DNA of 16,176 nucleotides from an uncultured Methanomassiliicoccales archaeon (GTDB taxonomy: Archaea; Thermoplasmatota; Thermoplasmata; Methanomassiliicoccales; Methanomethylophilaceae). How positions within the stretch are numbered: the stretch's first letter is position 1; every line of letters begins with the position of its first letter. Below the pieces are notes generated by a model. The model saw only the letters and a list, made by a program, of their open reading frames with translations, searched no databases and was not told where the DNA came from. The position numbers and the translations under genes are program-made. This document shows positions 7,209-15,358 of the stretch, piece by piece. The stretch is from contig CAKQHC010000026.1 in assembly GCA_934234005.1 (NCBI GenBank), forward strand, positions 1 through 16,176, given 5' to 3'.

Positions 7209-8396
7209 ATGGTCGGATTCCTTCCATTCAAAGGCTATAGGCCCAACATAAGAGCCGGAGAGCACATCGGAGACCGTATATCCCCGCCGTATGACGTAAT
7301 AAGCGGAGATTATCTTGCCGAACTTCAGTCCAAAGAATTCAACGTTACGAATCTCACACTGAAACAGGACTCCGACAAGAGATACCACGGTGCCAGAAAA
7401 ACGCTGGATTCCTGGATAGAATCCGGTGCGCTGAAACAGGACGGCCCCTCGTTCTACATTTATGAGCAGACTTTCGAAGACAAGGGCACCGAATATGTCC
7501 GCAAAGGTATAGTCGGCATACTCAAGACGGAAAAATACGAGGAAGGCCACATCATGCCGCATGAGGAGACGTTCTCCAAGGTCAAAGCCGACCGTCTTAA
7601 TCTTCTCAGGGACATGGAAGCCCACCTCGAGTCCATATTCGGAATCTTCGAGGGATTCACGCCCGAGCTGACCAGGAAAATAAACGACAATGCACACCTT
7701 GTCTACAGATATGTCGATTCGGCCGGAGTCGAGCACAAATACTACAGACTCTCGGACGAATCCGTAAACAATGAGATTACCGAACAGCTGAAAGATCAGA
7801 AAATGCTCATAGCCGACGGACACCACAGATACGAAACGGCTTTGAATTATTCTCTGGAAAATCCCGACGATCCCGCCAAAGGATATGTTCTTGCCACATT
7901 GGTTGCCTCGAACGACAGCGGACTGGTCATCTGGCCGACCCACCGCCTGGTGGATACGGGAAATATCTCCGAGAAAAATGCCATCAAAGGTATATCAAAA
8001 GCTCTTGAGATTACCGAAACCACCGAAGAAGAGATGGAATCGGAACTGAAGAATCATATGATGGGTCTGATGTTCAGGTCCGGAAAATGCTTCCTTGCCG
8101 ATTATAAGGGAGAAGAGGGCACCCTGTGGACTCTCGACACATATGTCGTACAGGAAAAAATTCTCAAAGGCGTGTACAAATCCGATGAGGACAAAGCTAC
8201 CGTATCATACGATGCGGAACTTTCTTCGGTGAAAGAATCTATGGCCGAGGGAAAACACGATTTGGCGATTGTACTCAACAACCCATCCCTTCAGACCATA
8301 TGGGATTTGGCAAAGGCAGGCAAACGCATGCCGAAGAAGACCACATTCTTCTTCCCGAAGATTTGGTCGGGTTTTGTCTTCTATCTAATGAGATAA
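7209..8396 (+). CDS. DUF1015 family protein
   Basis: 395 residues, soluble. It opens with FLPFKGYRPN followed by a DRISPPYDVIS segment, typical of DUF1015 proteins. It carries the family's most conserved stretch ADGHHRYETALNY at 202-214 and ends with MPKKTTFFFPKIWSGFVFY, also typical. Length is normal. The family is widespread in bacteria and methanogens, sometimes near serine and glycine metabolism genes, but its activity is not firmly known to me; the paired histidines of the GHHRYE motif suggest an enzyme. It has its own promoter after hypE and a strong hairpin terminator. Confidence 0.93.
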   Translation: MVGFLPFKGYRPNIRAGEHIGDRISPPYDVISGDYLAELQSKEFNVTNLTLKQDSDKRYHGARKTLDSWIESGALKQDGPSFYIYEQTFEDKGTEYVRKGIVGILKTEKYEEGHIMPHEETFSKVKADRLNLLRDMEAHLESIFGIFEGFTPELTRKINDNAHLVYRYVDSAGVEHKYYRLSDESVNNEITEQLKDQKMLIADGHHRYETALNYSLENPDDPAKGYVLATLVASNDSGLVIWPTHRLVDTGNISEKNAIKGISKALEITETTEEEMESELKNHMMGLMFRSGKCFLADYKGEEGTLWTLDTYVVQEKILKGVYKSDEDKATVSYDAELSSVKESMAEGKHDLAIVLNNPSLQTIWDLAKAGKRMPKKTTFFFPKIWSGFVFYLMR

Positions 8397-8410
8397 AACC
8401 GGTGTAAACA

Positions 8411-8449
8411 GGTCCGTTATGAGCGTCATATAACGGACCCGAACTTTTC
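8411..8449 (+). terminator. Hairpin terminator after the DUF1015 gene
   Basis: GGTCCGTTAT (8411-8420) and ATAACGGACC (8430-8439) form a perfect ten-pair stem with a nine-base loop, followed by a T-rich stretch (CTTTTCTTT). It begins 15 bases after the stop codon. Confidence 0.65.
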
Positions 8450-8477
8450 TTTCCGCATGATTTGACGGCAGCATCAA

Positions 8478-8518
8478 ATTTACTGTTTTGAAAAATACTA
8501 TTTTGAAAAATAGTAAAT
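8478..8518. repeat. Tandem 15-mer with a palindrome, next to the ATPase remnant
   Basis: The 15-mer TACTGTTTTGAAAAA (8481-8495) is repeated at once as TACTATTTTGAAAAA (8496-8510), with one difference. The second copy runs into a perfect inverted repeat: TACTATTTT (8496-8504), a two-base spacer, then AAAATAGTA (8507-8515). An outer pair ATTTACT (8478-8484) and AGTAAAT (8512-8518) is also inverted. The element lies at the point where the truncated ATPase reading frame begins, so it may mark a deletion or insertion junction or be a protein-binding site. Confidence 0.7.
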
Positions 8519-9172
8519 ACTGAACAAAGAGTCCATACTTCTTTTCGCAGAGGAGTTTGAGTCTCCCGTAACATACTTCGATGTTATATCTGCAATTGCC
8601 AAAGGGCATAACAGAGTGGACGAAATAGCATCCGATACAGGATTGGAAACATCCCGCGTATCCGTATTGCTGAAAGAGCTTATTGCATTGGAAATCGTAG
8701 ATAAAATCAAACCGATTGACGACCCGGGGTCCAAACGCACATACTATAGAATTAAAGACCACTACATACGTTCATTCTTCAGATTTATCTACCCAGACAA
8801 TACAGATGTCAGCATCAGAGATTATGAAAGAGTGTATAACAGCATAACCGAGTGCATGAATGAGTACCTCGACCATGTATTCGAGAACGTATGCTCCGAA
8901 TATATTGAAAAAGAATGTTACGAAGTCGGTACGTGGCGGGGTACCGATCCCATAAGCCGTACCAAGGAAGAAATCGACATTGCGGCTCGGGAAACGGATA
9001 CATAACATTATGCGAATGCAAATACCGCTCCGAACCCGTAAACGGCGATGTTATAAACACTCTTGTCAGACGCTCCAAACTCGTAAAGAATAACCTTCCG
9101 CGTAAATTGAAGATCTTTTCCAAATCGGGTTACACAGACGGCGCGATAATAAAAGCAAAATCCGAAATATAG
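8517..9172 (+). pseudogene. Remnant of an archaeal ATPase (winged helix plus DUF234), headless and frameshifted
   Basis: The open frame begins at 8517, just after an in-frame TAA, with no suitable start. Its first part (RVDEIASDTGLETSRVSVLL) is the winged helix that follows the P-loop ATPase domain in archaeal DUF234 proteins. The next part has the DUF234 motif GTWRGTDP and EEIDIAA, up to TAA at 9003-9005. The continuation, LCECKYR and onward, is in the next frame and ends in TAG at 9170-9172. A single base lost near 8995-9000 explains the shift, since reading GAAACGGA one frame over rejoins the two parts without a gap. The whole ATPase domain (about 230 residues, with Walker motifs) is absent. 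Function of the intact family is unclear; it is often multicopy in archaea. Confidence 0.85.
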
Positions 9173-9226
9173 AACTGTATACCCTTGACGATGTTGCTCA
9201 TAATTAATGACTAAAAACATGAATGG

Positions 9227-9298
9227 AGCCGCCGATGGGAATCGAACCCACGACCTATGCCTTACCAAGGCATCGCTATACCCCTTAGCCACGGCGGC
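9227..9298 (-). tRNA. tRNA-Thr (anticodon GGT)
   Basis: On the minus strand the acceptor arms GCCGCCG and CGGCGGC pair fully. The D arm GCTA/TAGC, anticodon arm ATGCC-TTGGTAA-GGCAT and T arm GTGGG-TTCGATT-CCCAT are all canonical. Anticodon GGT reads ACC and ACU. Discriminator T, no encoded CCA, no intron. A T5 run (complement of 9213-9217) follows the 3' end and may end transcription. Confidence 0.95.
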
Positions 9299-9324
9299 GT
9301 GTGTAAATTGGGGTAGCAACACCC

Positions 9325-9334
9325 CATTAATAAG
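9325..9334 (-). promoter_or_regulatory. TATA box for tRNA-Thr(GGT)
   Basis: CTTATTAATG on the minus strand lies 27-36 bases before the tRNA 5' end. A GGGGT/ACCCC inverted repeat (9310-9325) lies between the box and the gene. Confidence 0.45.
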
Positions 9335-9348
9335 TGTTTTGATTGGAC

Positions 9349-9368
9349 CCAGCCCCGAATGGGGCCGG
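9349..9368 (-). terminator. Possible terminator hairpin after the MMPL transporter
   Basis: GCCCC (9352-9356) and GGGGC (9361-9365) form a five-pair stem with a GAAT loop, extended by two further pairs past a mismatch. It is downstream of the transporter on the minus strand, but no T tract follows it, so termination is only plausible. Confidence 0.35.
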
Positions 9369-9404
9369 TAAGAAGTTTCACCGTAATTCGCAGGGTGTTA
9401 CGGT

Positions 9405-11981
9405 TCAGTTCTCAGATTCCGAATCGATTTTTTTCTTTCCGGGACCCTTCCAGCTCCAGTCTCCCATGAGATGCATGAGAGCGGGAACCACATACGGGAC
9501 CACGAACAGCGAATCGACAAGGATTGCAAATCCGAGCGCAAATCCGATTTCCTGAAGCATAGCGGATCCGGAGATAAGCAGCGTCAGGAACGTACCGCCC
9601 ATGATGAGTCCGCACAGCGTGATTATAGGTCCGGACTTCTCAAGAGCCGCGGTTATAGCTTCGTCGTTGGAGAGGCCTTTGGTCTTTCCTTCTCTGATAC
9701 GCGTAGTTACAAGGATATCGTAGTCCATTCCGAGACCGAGGCATATAACGAACAGTACTATGGGCACAATCCAGACTATGTCTTTGGAGAGGAGGGATCC
9801 GAACACAAGGTGCAGCAGACCGAGAGTCCATACGACACTCATCATAATCGTAGCAAGAGATCTGACAGGAGTGAAGTAGGATCTGAGGACCACGAACAGC
9901 AACACGTAGATCAGAATCATGACTCCGACTTCGATGTAGTTGAACTCCTTATTGACAACATCGGATATGTCGTAAAGGACTGCGGCGGTTCCGAGAACCC
10001 AGGTTCCGGTAATCCAGTCGTATCCGTTCTCGGAAATTGTCGAGGAGATTACATCCCTTGCGTTACCGATAGAATCCATGGATGCAACTGACATGGGCTC
10101 ATCCTTAACGACAATCATAGACTGAACATATGTTCCGTCGGCAGAGATGAGACCTGCTCCGACGTTAACGGAGTAGTCGATGAGATTCATGATGTCAACA
10201 GACATTGCACCGAGCGAAATTGTGTCTGTAGGCGCCATCTTCATGATTTCTTTTCCGGATGCATCGTGTCCCATACCGTCCAATCCGTTGGTGAAGAATT
10301 CCTTGAGCTTGAGCGTAACTGCATCGGGAAGTTCTCCTGATTTTAGAATCGCATTGTTAACCACTTCAGGATGTGCCTGCACATATGCAGCAGCGACAGC
10401 TTCGTCCATTCCTCCTTCTACCATTGTCTTAACAACCAATGCAGAAGCAGTCTTGTATATTGTCGCCCAGGGTGTAGGTCCGAGAGCGTAACTGACATTC
10501 TCGTCGTTAGCTTCGATTTTACTGTTGATCGTACTGATTCCCGTCAGATATTCGGTAGCGTTGGAATTCCATACGAGAGTACCATACTGGGTATTTGGAA
10601 TGGGCGTAATCGTTGCAACCGGGTTTTCAAGCTGGAAAAGAGCATATGTGGGCATGACCATTCCGCCGTCGGCGTAATCGGTCATGACGCCGACTCCTTC
10701 TTTGGCTTCGCTGTCGGGCATGACGGAAACCATATCAAATGACGTATCTGATGTGAATGCCACATATCCGAGAGGTACAGTCAGCAAAATTGCTGCAACT
10801 ACAACCGGAACAGCATGTTTGGTAGAGAATTTTCCTGCGGCTCTGAAGTATTTCTTTCCGAAACCTACAAGCTTGCTGTATGCTCCCTTTGTACGCATGG
10901 GGCTTCCGGCTGTATAGGACTCGATTGTCCTGGGCCAGAAAATCTTGTCTCCGACAACCGCGAGTATTGCGGGAACGAGCGTAAGTGCTGCGAGCATCGC
11001 GAGAACGATACCCAATGCAAGGACGATAGCCATCGTGCGGATGAGCATGAATGAACAGCATGACATGACTGCAAATCCGATGATAACTGCGAGACCGGAT
11101 GTGAACACAGACTCTCCTGCCCATTTGACGGCTTCGGTAAGAGCTGTTTCCTTATCGTGTCCGAGCTTACGCTCCTCTCTGTATCTGGATATGATGAAGA
11201 TTGAATAATCGCAACCTGCTCCGAGCATGGAAACCAGGACGATTGTCTTTGTGATATAGAATATATCAAGGAACTGACCGAGTGCAAAGGTCAGTGCAAG
11301 AACGACTCCGTATGCGGTACCTACGACCAGCGGAGGTGCAAGTGCGGTTACAAGAGTCCAGAAGAACAGGCCGAGCAACAGAATGATCAGAAGAATGGAT
11401 ATGGGATCGACTTTCTTCACATCGTCGTTTGCTCCCTGAAGGGTATCATATGTAATTGCAGCAGAACCGGTAACATAAGACTTCATGTCGGATATTCCGG
11501 CTGCTTCTTTGGCATCGGCAACCATTTCTCTGATGGTTCCCGTTTCATCGGATACGGTTATTCCAGAATTGGGATTGAATCCGACTGCAATGATGTATAC
11601 TCCTTCTTTGGATGCGTCGGTCTTAGAATAGAATCCCAATACGCTGGTACTTGCTTTATCATCGTATTTTTCGGTGACTTTGGCATCAATAATCGAAGCG
11701 ATGGAATCCGAGCCGGTTTTTTCCAAATCTGCTCTTTCACCTGCATCGGTGTATGGGAATGCTATTACCATATCTGTATTCAGTCCGCCGGCGAAATTGG
11801 CGTCGACGATGTCCTGTCCGTCACCGGACTCGGACGAGAAGCCTCCCATGGAGGTCATATCGTAGTTGAGGACATCCTCTGCCTGTGCCGCAAAAGGCAA
11901 AGCACAGATCAGAGCAACAATCCAAACGGCGATGATAGCCTTTGGGTGCTTCATGACATGTTTTGCGTAATTCTCGAACAT
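9405..11981 (-). CDS. MMPL/RND-superfamily exporter
   Basis: 858 residues in the two-fold RND layout. Helix 1 is at about 15-33, followed by an extracytoplasmic domain (about 35-190), helices 2-6 (about 193-345), a cytoplasmic linker, helix 7 (about 390-408), a second large outer domain (about 410-655), helices 8-12, and a lysine-rich tail. Each half has the MMPL motif in helix 4 or its counterpart: GAGCDYSIFIISRYREE from 254, and GLGMDYDILVTTRIREG from 749. D258 and D753 are the likely proton-relay aspartates. These transporters use the ion gradient to export lipids or hydrophobic compounds; the substrate here is unknown. It is transcribed away from a TetR-family regulator across a shared control region with two operator-like repeats, so induction by a ligand is likely. 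Confidence 0.95.
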   Translation of the reverse strand: MFENYAKHVMKHPKAIIAVWIVALICALPFAAQAEDVLNYDMTSMGGFSSESGDGQDIVDANFAGGLNTDMVIAFPYTDAGERADLEKTGSDSIASIIDAKVTEKYDDKASTSVLGFYSKTDASKEGVYIIAVGFNPNSGITVSDETGTIREMVADAKEAAGISDMKSYVTGSAAITYDTLQGANDDVKKVDPISILLIILLLGLFFWTLVTALAPPLVVGTAYGVVLALTFALGQFLDIFYITKTIVLVSMLGAGCDYSIFIISRYREERKLGHDKETALTEAVKWAGESVFTSGLAVIIGFAVMSCCSFMLIRTMAIVLALGIVLAMLAALTLVPAILAVVGDKIFWPRTIESYTAGSPMRTKGAYSKLVGFGKKYFRAAGKFSTKHAVPVVVAAILLTVPLGYVAFTSDTSFDMVSVMPDSEAKEGVGVMTDYADGGMVMPTYALFQLENPVATITPIPNTQYGTLVWNSNATEYLTGISTINSKIEANDENVSYALGPTPWATIYKTASALVVKTMVEGGMDEAVAAAYVQAHPEVVNNAILKSGELPDAVTLKLKEFFTNGLDGMGHDASGKEIMKMAPTDTISLGAMSVDIMNLIDYSVNVGAGLISADGTYVQSMIVVKDEPMSVASMDSIGNARDVISSTISENGYDWITGTWVLGTAAVLYDISDVVNKEFNYIEVGVMILIYVLLFVVLRSYFTPVRSLATIMMSVVWTLGLLHLVFGSLLSKDIVWIVPIVLFVICLGLGMDYDILVTTRIREGKTKGLSNDEAITAALEKSGPIITLCGLIMGGTFLTLLISGSAMLQEIGFALGFAILVDSLFVVPYVVPALMHLMGDWSWKGPGKKKIDSESEN

Positions 11982-11996
11982 AGTCGTTCACACTTC

Positions 11997-12010
11997 TTGA
12001 ACGTGCTCAA
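11997..12010. promoter_or_regulatory. Operator copy 1 for the TetR regulator (TTGAACGTGCTCAA)
   Basis: Near-palindromic 14-mer differing at one base from the copy at 12034-12047. It covers the predicted transcription start of the MMPL gene, so bound repressor would block initiation. Confidence 0.65.
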
Positions 12011-12019
12011 TTTACATGT

Positions 12020-12029
12020 GATATATAAG
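12020..12029 (-). promoter_or_regulatory. TATA box for the MMPL exporter
   Basis: On the minus strand CTTATATATC predicts a start near 11995, leaving a leader of about 14 bases before the ATG at 11981. The core TATATA is self-complementary and could also serve the divergent TetR gene with a leader of about 80 bases. A weaker box for that gene may be CATTAAAAAA at 12087-12096. Confidence 0.55.
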
Positions 12030-12033
12030 TTTG

Positions 12034-12047
12034 TTGAACATGCTCAA
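12034..12047. promoter_or_regulatory. Operator copy 2 for the TetR regulator (TTGAACATGCTCAA)
   Basis: Second near-palindromic 14-mer, 37 bp centre to centre from copy 1. It lies upstream of the exporter TATA box, where the BRE and TFB would bind, and between the box and the TetR gene, so it could serve both exporter repression and autoregulation. Confidence 0.65.
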
Positions 12048-12128
12048 CGAATAGTAACGAAGCAAAATACGGGGCGGACTGAAAGCATTAAAAAACAAAA
12101 ACGACAAATCAAAGGTTGCTGAGGGAAT

Positions 12129-12797
12129 ATGACGCCTATAACAAAAAAAAGCCGCGCCGAGAAACGCGAAAATCTCAGAAACGAGATACTAAAGGCATCG
12201 GTAGAGCTTTTTATCGAACAAGGGTATGAGAAAACAACCACCAGACAAATCCTCCAAAAAGTATGCATTCTCAACGGAAGTCTGTACAATATATTCCGCA
12301 GTAAAGAGGAAATTTTCACTGCAGTGATGATCGATGCACTGACTGAATCCATGAACGAAGCCGAGAAATATCTGGGAGGGAGCATAACTCCGCTTGACCG
12401 TGTCGCATTCCCGATATGCATGGAGATTTATGCCGCATCCCGTTCCACAAGGATTGCGGGACTTTTGGCAATATCGAATAAGAAATGGGATATCATGAAT
12501 TCCGCCTGCGAAATGCTCACGACATGGATACGCGAGCGCGACACAGACAAAATTTTCGTCGGTAACGAAAACAGTTTCAAAATCAAAATGATGGCATTCA
12601 TCGGTGCAATGGGGAACGTCATAGAACGCTTCGAAAAAGAACCGGATGCAATGACTGCATCGGAAACTGCCCATATTCTGTTCAAGATTCTTGTATCCAC
12701 GTTTGATATTCATGCCGATAATCTCCAGGAAAGAGCAGATTATATGCTTGACATCATATCGAAGAATGAAATCCGTATATGCGGCGTCATAATCTGA
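12129..12797 (+). CDS. TetR/AcrR-family transcriptional regulator
   Basis: 222 residues. The N-terminal DNA-binding domain is clear: ILKASVELFIEQGYEKTTTR (20-39), then the helix-turn-helix around 37-56 ending in GSLYNIFRSKEEI (50-62). The remaining all-helical domain is divergent, as usual for ligand-binding parts of this family. GAGGGA at 12121-12126 sits just before the ATG. It is divergent from the MMPL exporter, and the two matching operators between them point to local repression relieved by an exported or toxic compound. The identity of the ligand cannot be read from the sequence. Confidence 0.93.
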   Translation: MTPITKKSRAEKRENLRNEILKASVELFIEQGYEKTTTRQILQKVCILNGSLYNIFRSKEEIFTAVMIDALTESMNEAEKYLGGSITPLDRVAFPICMEIYAASRSTRIAGLLAISNKKWDIMNSACEMLTTWIRERDTDKIFVGNENSFKIKMMAFIGAMGNVIERFEKEPDAMTASETAHILFKILVSTFDIHADNLQERADYMLDIISKNEIRICGVII

Positions 12798-12807
12798 AAC
12801 CAACACT

Positions 12808-12817
12808 ATCTTTATCC
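12808..12817 (+). promoter_or_regulatory. Possible TATA box for rqcH
   Basis: ATCTTTATCC is centred about 28 bases before the ATG at 12841, which would give a leaderless or nearly leaderless message. A GGGGGTG at 12833-12839 abuts the start too closely to be an ideal ribosome binding site. Confidence 0.35.
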
Positions 12818-12840
12818 GTTTCCTCCGATGTAGGGGGTGT

Positions 12841-14775
12841 ATGAAGAAAGAGATGAGTTCGTTCGACGTACGTTCGATTGTAACGGAACTCTCGGCGCTC
12901 GAAGGCGCCCACATGGACAAGATCTATCAATGGGGATCCGGCAACGTACTGTTCCGTCTGAACGTTCAGGGTGCGGGAAAAAAAGATCTCTTTTTCAAAG
13001 ATAGAAAATGGCTGTATTGCCCGTCGGTTAAACCTGAAACTCCGACAACCCCTACATCGTTTGCCACATTCTTGAGAAAATACATCGACAACGCCCGTAT
13101 AGGAAAAATCAGGCAGATCGGTTTCGACCGTGTAATCGAAATGCAGCTCTTCAAAGGCGACGGCGAATATCAGCTCGTTTTTGAAATGTTCGGCGGAGGA
13201 AACGTCCTGCTGAACAAAGACGGAAAAATCGTTAACTGTCTCATACACAAAACCATGAGGGACCGTGCAACAAGGCCCGGCGAAGATTACGTCTCCCCCA
13301 AACCGAGGTTCGATCCCACATCGTCCTCGGAAGAAGAATTCATAGAATGCTTCAGAACATCGGATGCCGATACTGTCAGAACCCTGGCAACGGCAGTCAA
13401 TCTCGGAGGGCAGTATGCGGAAGAAATCTGCGTACGTTCGGAAATCGGAAAAAACACGCCTTCTTCCGAAATTACCGACGGACAGCTGTCCCGCATGTAC
13501 TCCGAGATGAAGATTATCGTTACCAAAGTGCTGTCCGCTCCGGAACCTACCGCATGGTTTAAAGACGGTCAGATCGAAGATTTTGCCCCGGTGGAATTGG
13601 TTTCGCGTTCCGAAATGGAGTCTAAACGTTACGATACGGCATCATCATGCATCGAATCTTATCTCGAACAGATTGCCGATGCCGAGGAAGAGGCATACGT
13701 CGATCCAGAAATAGAAAAACTGAACAGAAGAATTGCAAAGCAGGAAGAAACTCTGGACGAATACAAGGTGGAATGCGATGCACAGAAACGCAAAGCCGAA
13801 GCACTGTACACCGAATACGCAAAAACAAGCGAACTCCTGAATGTTCTGAACGAACAGTCCAAGAAGCTCACCTGGGACAAACTGTCCGAAGGCGCTATGA
13901 AGATTCCGTTTGTCACATCCATCGATCCTTCCAAAAACACCGTAACCGCCACTTTGGCAGAAGAGTCCGTCACCCTCGACTACACACAAAACCTCGATGC
14001 AAACGCATCGATACTGTATCAGAAAGGAAAGGACATCGGCGAAAAAGCCAAACGTGCGGAAGAAGCCCTCAATGAAAGCAAAGCCGAGCTTGCGAAGAAG
14101 CAGAAAGGTATTGATAAGGCTAAAGCCGCAATGGCAGGAAAGGCGCAACCCACCAAACAATTCTGGTTCGAAAGATACAAATGGTTCATAACATCGGGCG
14201 GAAAGCTTGTTGTGGCCGGAAGAGATGCACACACAAACGACAACGTAGTAAAGAAACACCTCAAAGACGGAGATCTGTTCGCCCATGCCGACGTGCACGG
14301 GGCCCCTTCCACGATTATAAAAGAAGGAAGCAAAGCGAACAACGATGAACTCAGAGAGGCCTGTCAGTTCGCACTTGCACAATCCAAATCATGGATTGCA
14401 AAATTGGCAGAAGGCAGTGCATTCTGGGTATATCCGGATCAAGTGAGTAAAACACCCAATCCCGGAGAATTTGTACCGAGAGGAGCATTCATCATACGCG
14501 GAAAAAGGAACTACGAATACCACCTGCCCATCGAACTCGTTGTCGGAGAGGTTTATTATCAGGGTTCCAGAAAAGTGATGTGCGGACCCGCGGAATGTTT
14601 CAAAGACTGCGACCGTTACTTCGTAATACGTCCCGGAAAGGGATCTTCCAGAAAATCTGCCGAAATGGCCAAGAAATTCCAGGTTCCCGAAGAAGAAGTT
14701 TCCAGAATATTGCCTCCCGGAGATGTGGAGATTATAAAAGAGGTCTGGCCGAAAGACGAAGCTGACTCGGAGTAA
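12841..14775 (+). CDS. rqcH: NFACT-family protein RqcH (Rqc2/NEMF homologue), ribosome quality control
   Basis: 644 residues. Homologues bind large ribosomal subunits still carrying peptidyl-tRNA and recruit tRNA to extend the stalled chain with a C-terminal tail (alanine in bacteria) that marks it for decay. The NFACT-N domain (about 1-170) keeps D9 in the FDVR motif and the D96-R97 pair in GFDRVIE, corresponding to the residues needed for tailing in yeast Rqc2 and Bacillus RqcH. A helix-hairpin-helix region follows (about 175-260), then coiled coils (about 275-340 and 395-430). The NFACT-R domain covers about 435-545 with KQFWFERYKWFITSGG (439-454) and AHADVHGA (481-488). An alternative start at 12853 would shorten it by four residues. 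Confidence 0.95.
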   Translation: MKKEMSSFDVRSIVTELSALEGAHMDKIYQWGSGNVLFRLNVQGAGKKDLFFKDRKWLYCPSVKPETPTTPTSFATFLRKYIDNARIGKIRQIGFDRVIEMQLFKGDGEYQLVFEMFGGGNVLLNKDGKIVNCLIHKTMRDRATRPGEDYVSPKPRFDPTSSSEEEFIECFRTSDADTVRTLATAVNLGGQYAEEICVRSEIGKNTPSSEITDGQLSRMYSEMKIIVTKVLSAPEPTAWFKDGQIEDFAPVELVSRSEMESKRYDTASSCIESYLEQIADAEEEAYVDPEIEKLNRRIAKQEETLDEYKVECDAQKRKAEALYTEYAKTSELLNVLNEQSKKLTWDKLSEGAMKIPFVTSIDPSKNTVTATLAEESVTLDYTQNLDANASILYQKGKDIGEKAKRAEEALNESKAELAKKQKGIDKAKAAMAGKAQPTKQFWFERYKWFITSGGKLVVAGRDAHTNDNVVKKHLKDGDLFAHADVHGAPSTIIKEGSKANNDELREACQFALAQSKSWIAKLAEGSAFWVYPDQVSKTPNPGEFVPRGAFIIRGKRNYEYHLPIELVVGEVYYQGSRKVMCGPAECFKDCDRYFVIRPGKGSSRKSAEMAKKFQVPEEEVSRILPPGDVEIIKEVWPKDEADSE

Positions 14776-14784
14776 TCTTCGATA

Positions 14785-14794
14785 ACTATATAAT
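14785..14794 (+). promoter_or_regulatory. TATA box for the small membrane protein gene
   Basis: ACTATATAAT predicts a transcription start near 14816, 25 bases before the ATG at 14841. Confidence 0.55.
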
Positions 14795-14840
14795 CGATAC
14801 AAACGAGTCGGAATCGGTAAGAGATTACCAAGTGATAAGA

Positions 14841-15329
14841 ATGGATAAGAAGAACATAAACGTCCTCGGACTTGTTGCGTTCGTAGGAGCGATAATCATG
14901 ATTGTCGGTGTGTTCCTTACCTGGGGTAAATTCGAAATTACTTCCTTTTTGGGAAGTACTTCAACCGAATTCACAGGATGGGAAATGTACACAGACGATT
15001 CCGATAACAAACTGGATTACTATTATGCACCTCTCGTTGCATTGATCTGCGGTATACTGGCTATAGTCGCTATGATTCTGCCTACAATTGATGCAAGCAA
15101 AAAAATGGACAACATCAACAAGATTCTTAGCCTTGTGGTGTTAATCGTTTCCGTTGTTTCTATCGTGTTCATGGTATTGTTCTACACCAACCTTACCGAT
15201 TCTGTCGATGTCGGAGGCCTTGTCGGTGCAAAAGCCACTGTAGAAACCGGATTCTGGCTATGCCTCGTAGGCGGAGTGATTACTGCCATTGGCGGAATTC
15301 TGCCTATTCTGAAAAAAATAACGGCATAA
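14841..15329 (+). CDS. Small four-helix membrane protein, family not recognised
   Basis: 162 residues from ATG 14841. An in-frame GTG at 14832 would add three, but the purine-rich AAGTGATAAG before 14841 fits a ribosome binding site for the ATG. Predicted helices: about 7-27, 60-82, 95-117 and 136-156. The loop between helices 1 and 2 is acidic and aromatic (TDDSDNK, YYY) and probably faces outside; the loop before helix 4 is short. The layout resembles small tetraspan proteins common in methanogens and gut bacteria, but I cannot name a family or function. It has its own TATA box and a terminator, so it is a single-gene unit. Confidence 0.85.
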   Translation: MDKKNINVLGLVAFVGAIIMIVGVFLTWGKFEITSFLGSTSTEFTGWEMYTDDSDNKLDYYYAPLVALICGILAIVAMILPTIDASKKMDNINKILSLVVLIVSVVSIVFMVLFYTNLTDSVDVGGLVGAKATVETGFWLCLVGGVITAIGGILPILKKITA

Positions 15330-15336
15330 ACAATTT

Positions 15337-15358
15337 AGGGCTTCGGCCCTTTTATTTT
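15337..15358 (+). terminator. Hairpin plus T-tract terminator after the membrane protein gene
   Basis: AGGGC and GCCCT pair around a stable TTCG tetraloop (15337-15350), followed directly by TTTATTTT. It starts seven bases after the stop codon. Confidence 0.75.

Noticed and set aside
7206..7943. Minus-strand open frame of 245 codons
   Set aside because: Antisense to the DUF1015 gene, no family features, no promoter or ribosome binding site.
8496..8515. Palindrome considered as a CRISPR repeat or insertion sequence end
   Set aside because: Only one tandem pair without unique spacers, no cas genes, and no transposase or second matching terminus nearby.
9170..9172. TAG of the ATPase remnant considered as a pyrrolysine codon
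   Set aside because: The frame meets TAA about 14 codons later and the TAG falls where DUF234 proteins normally end; the gene is already truncated and frameshifted.
13645..14382. Minus-strand open frame of 245 codons
   Set aside because: Antisense to the coiled-coil part of rqcH; rich in F and C, typical of a shadow.
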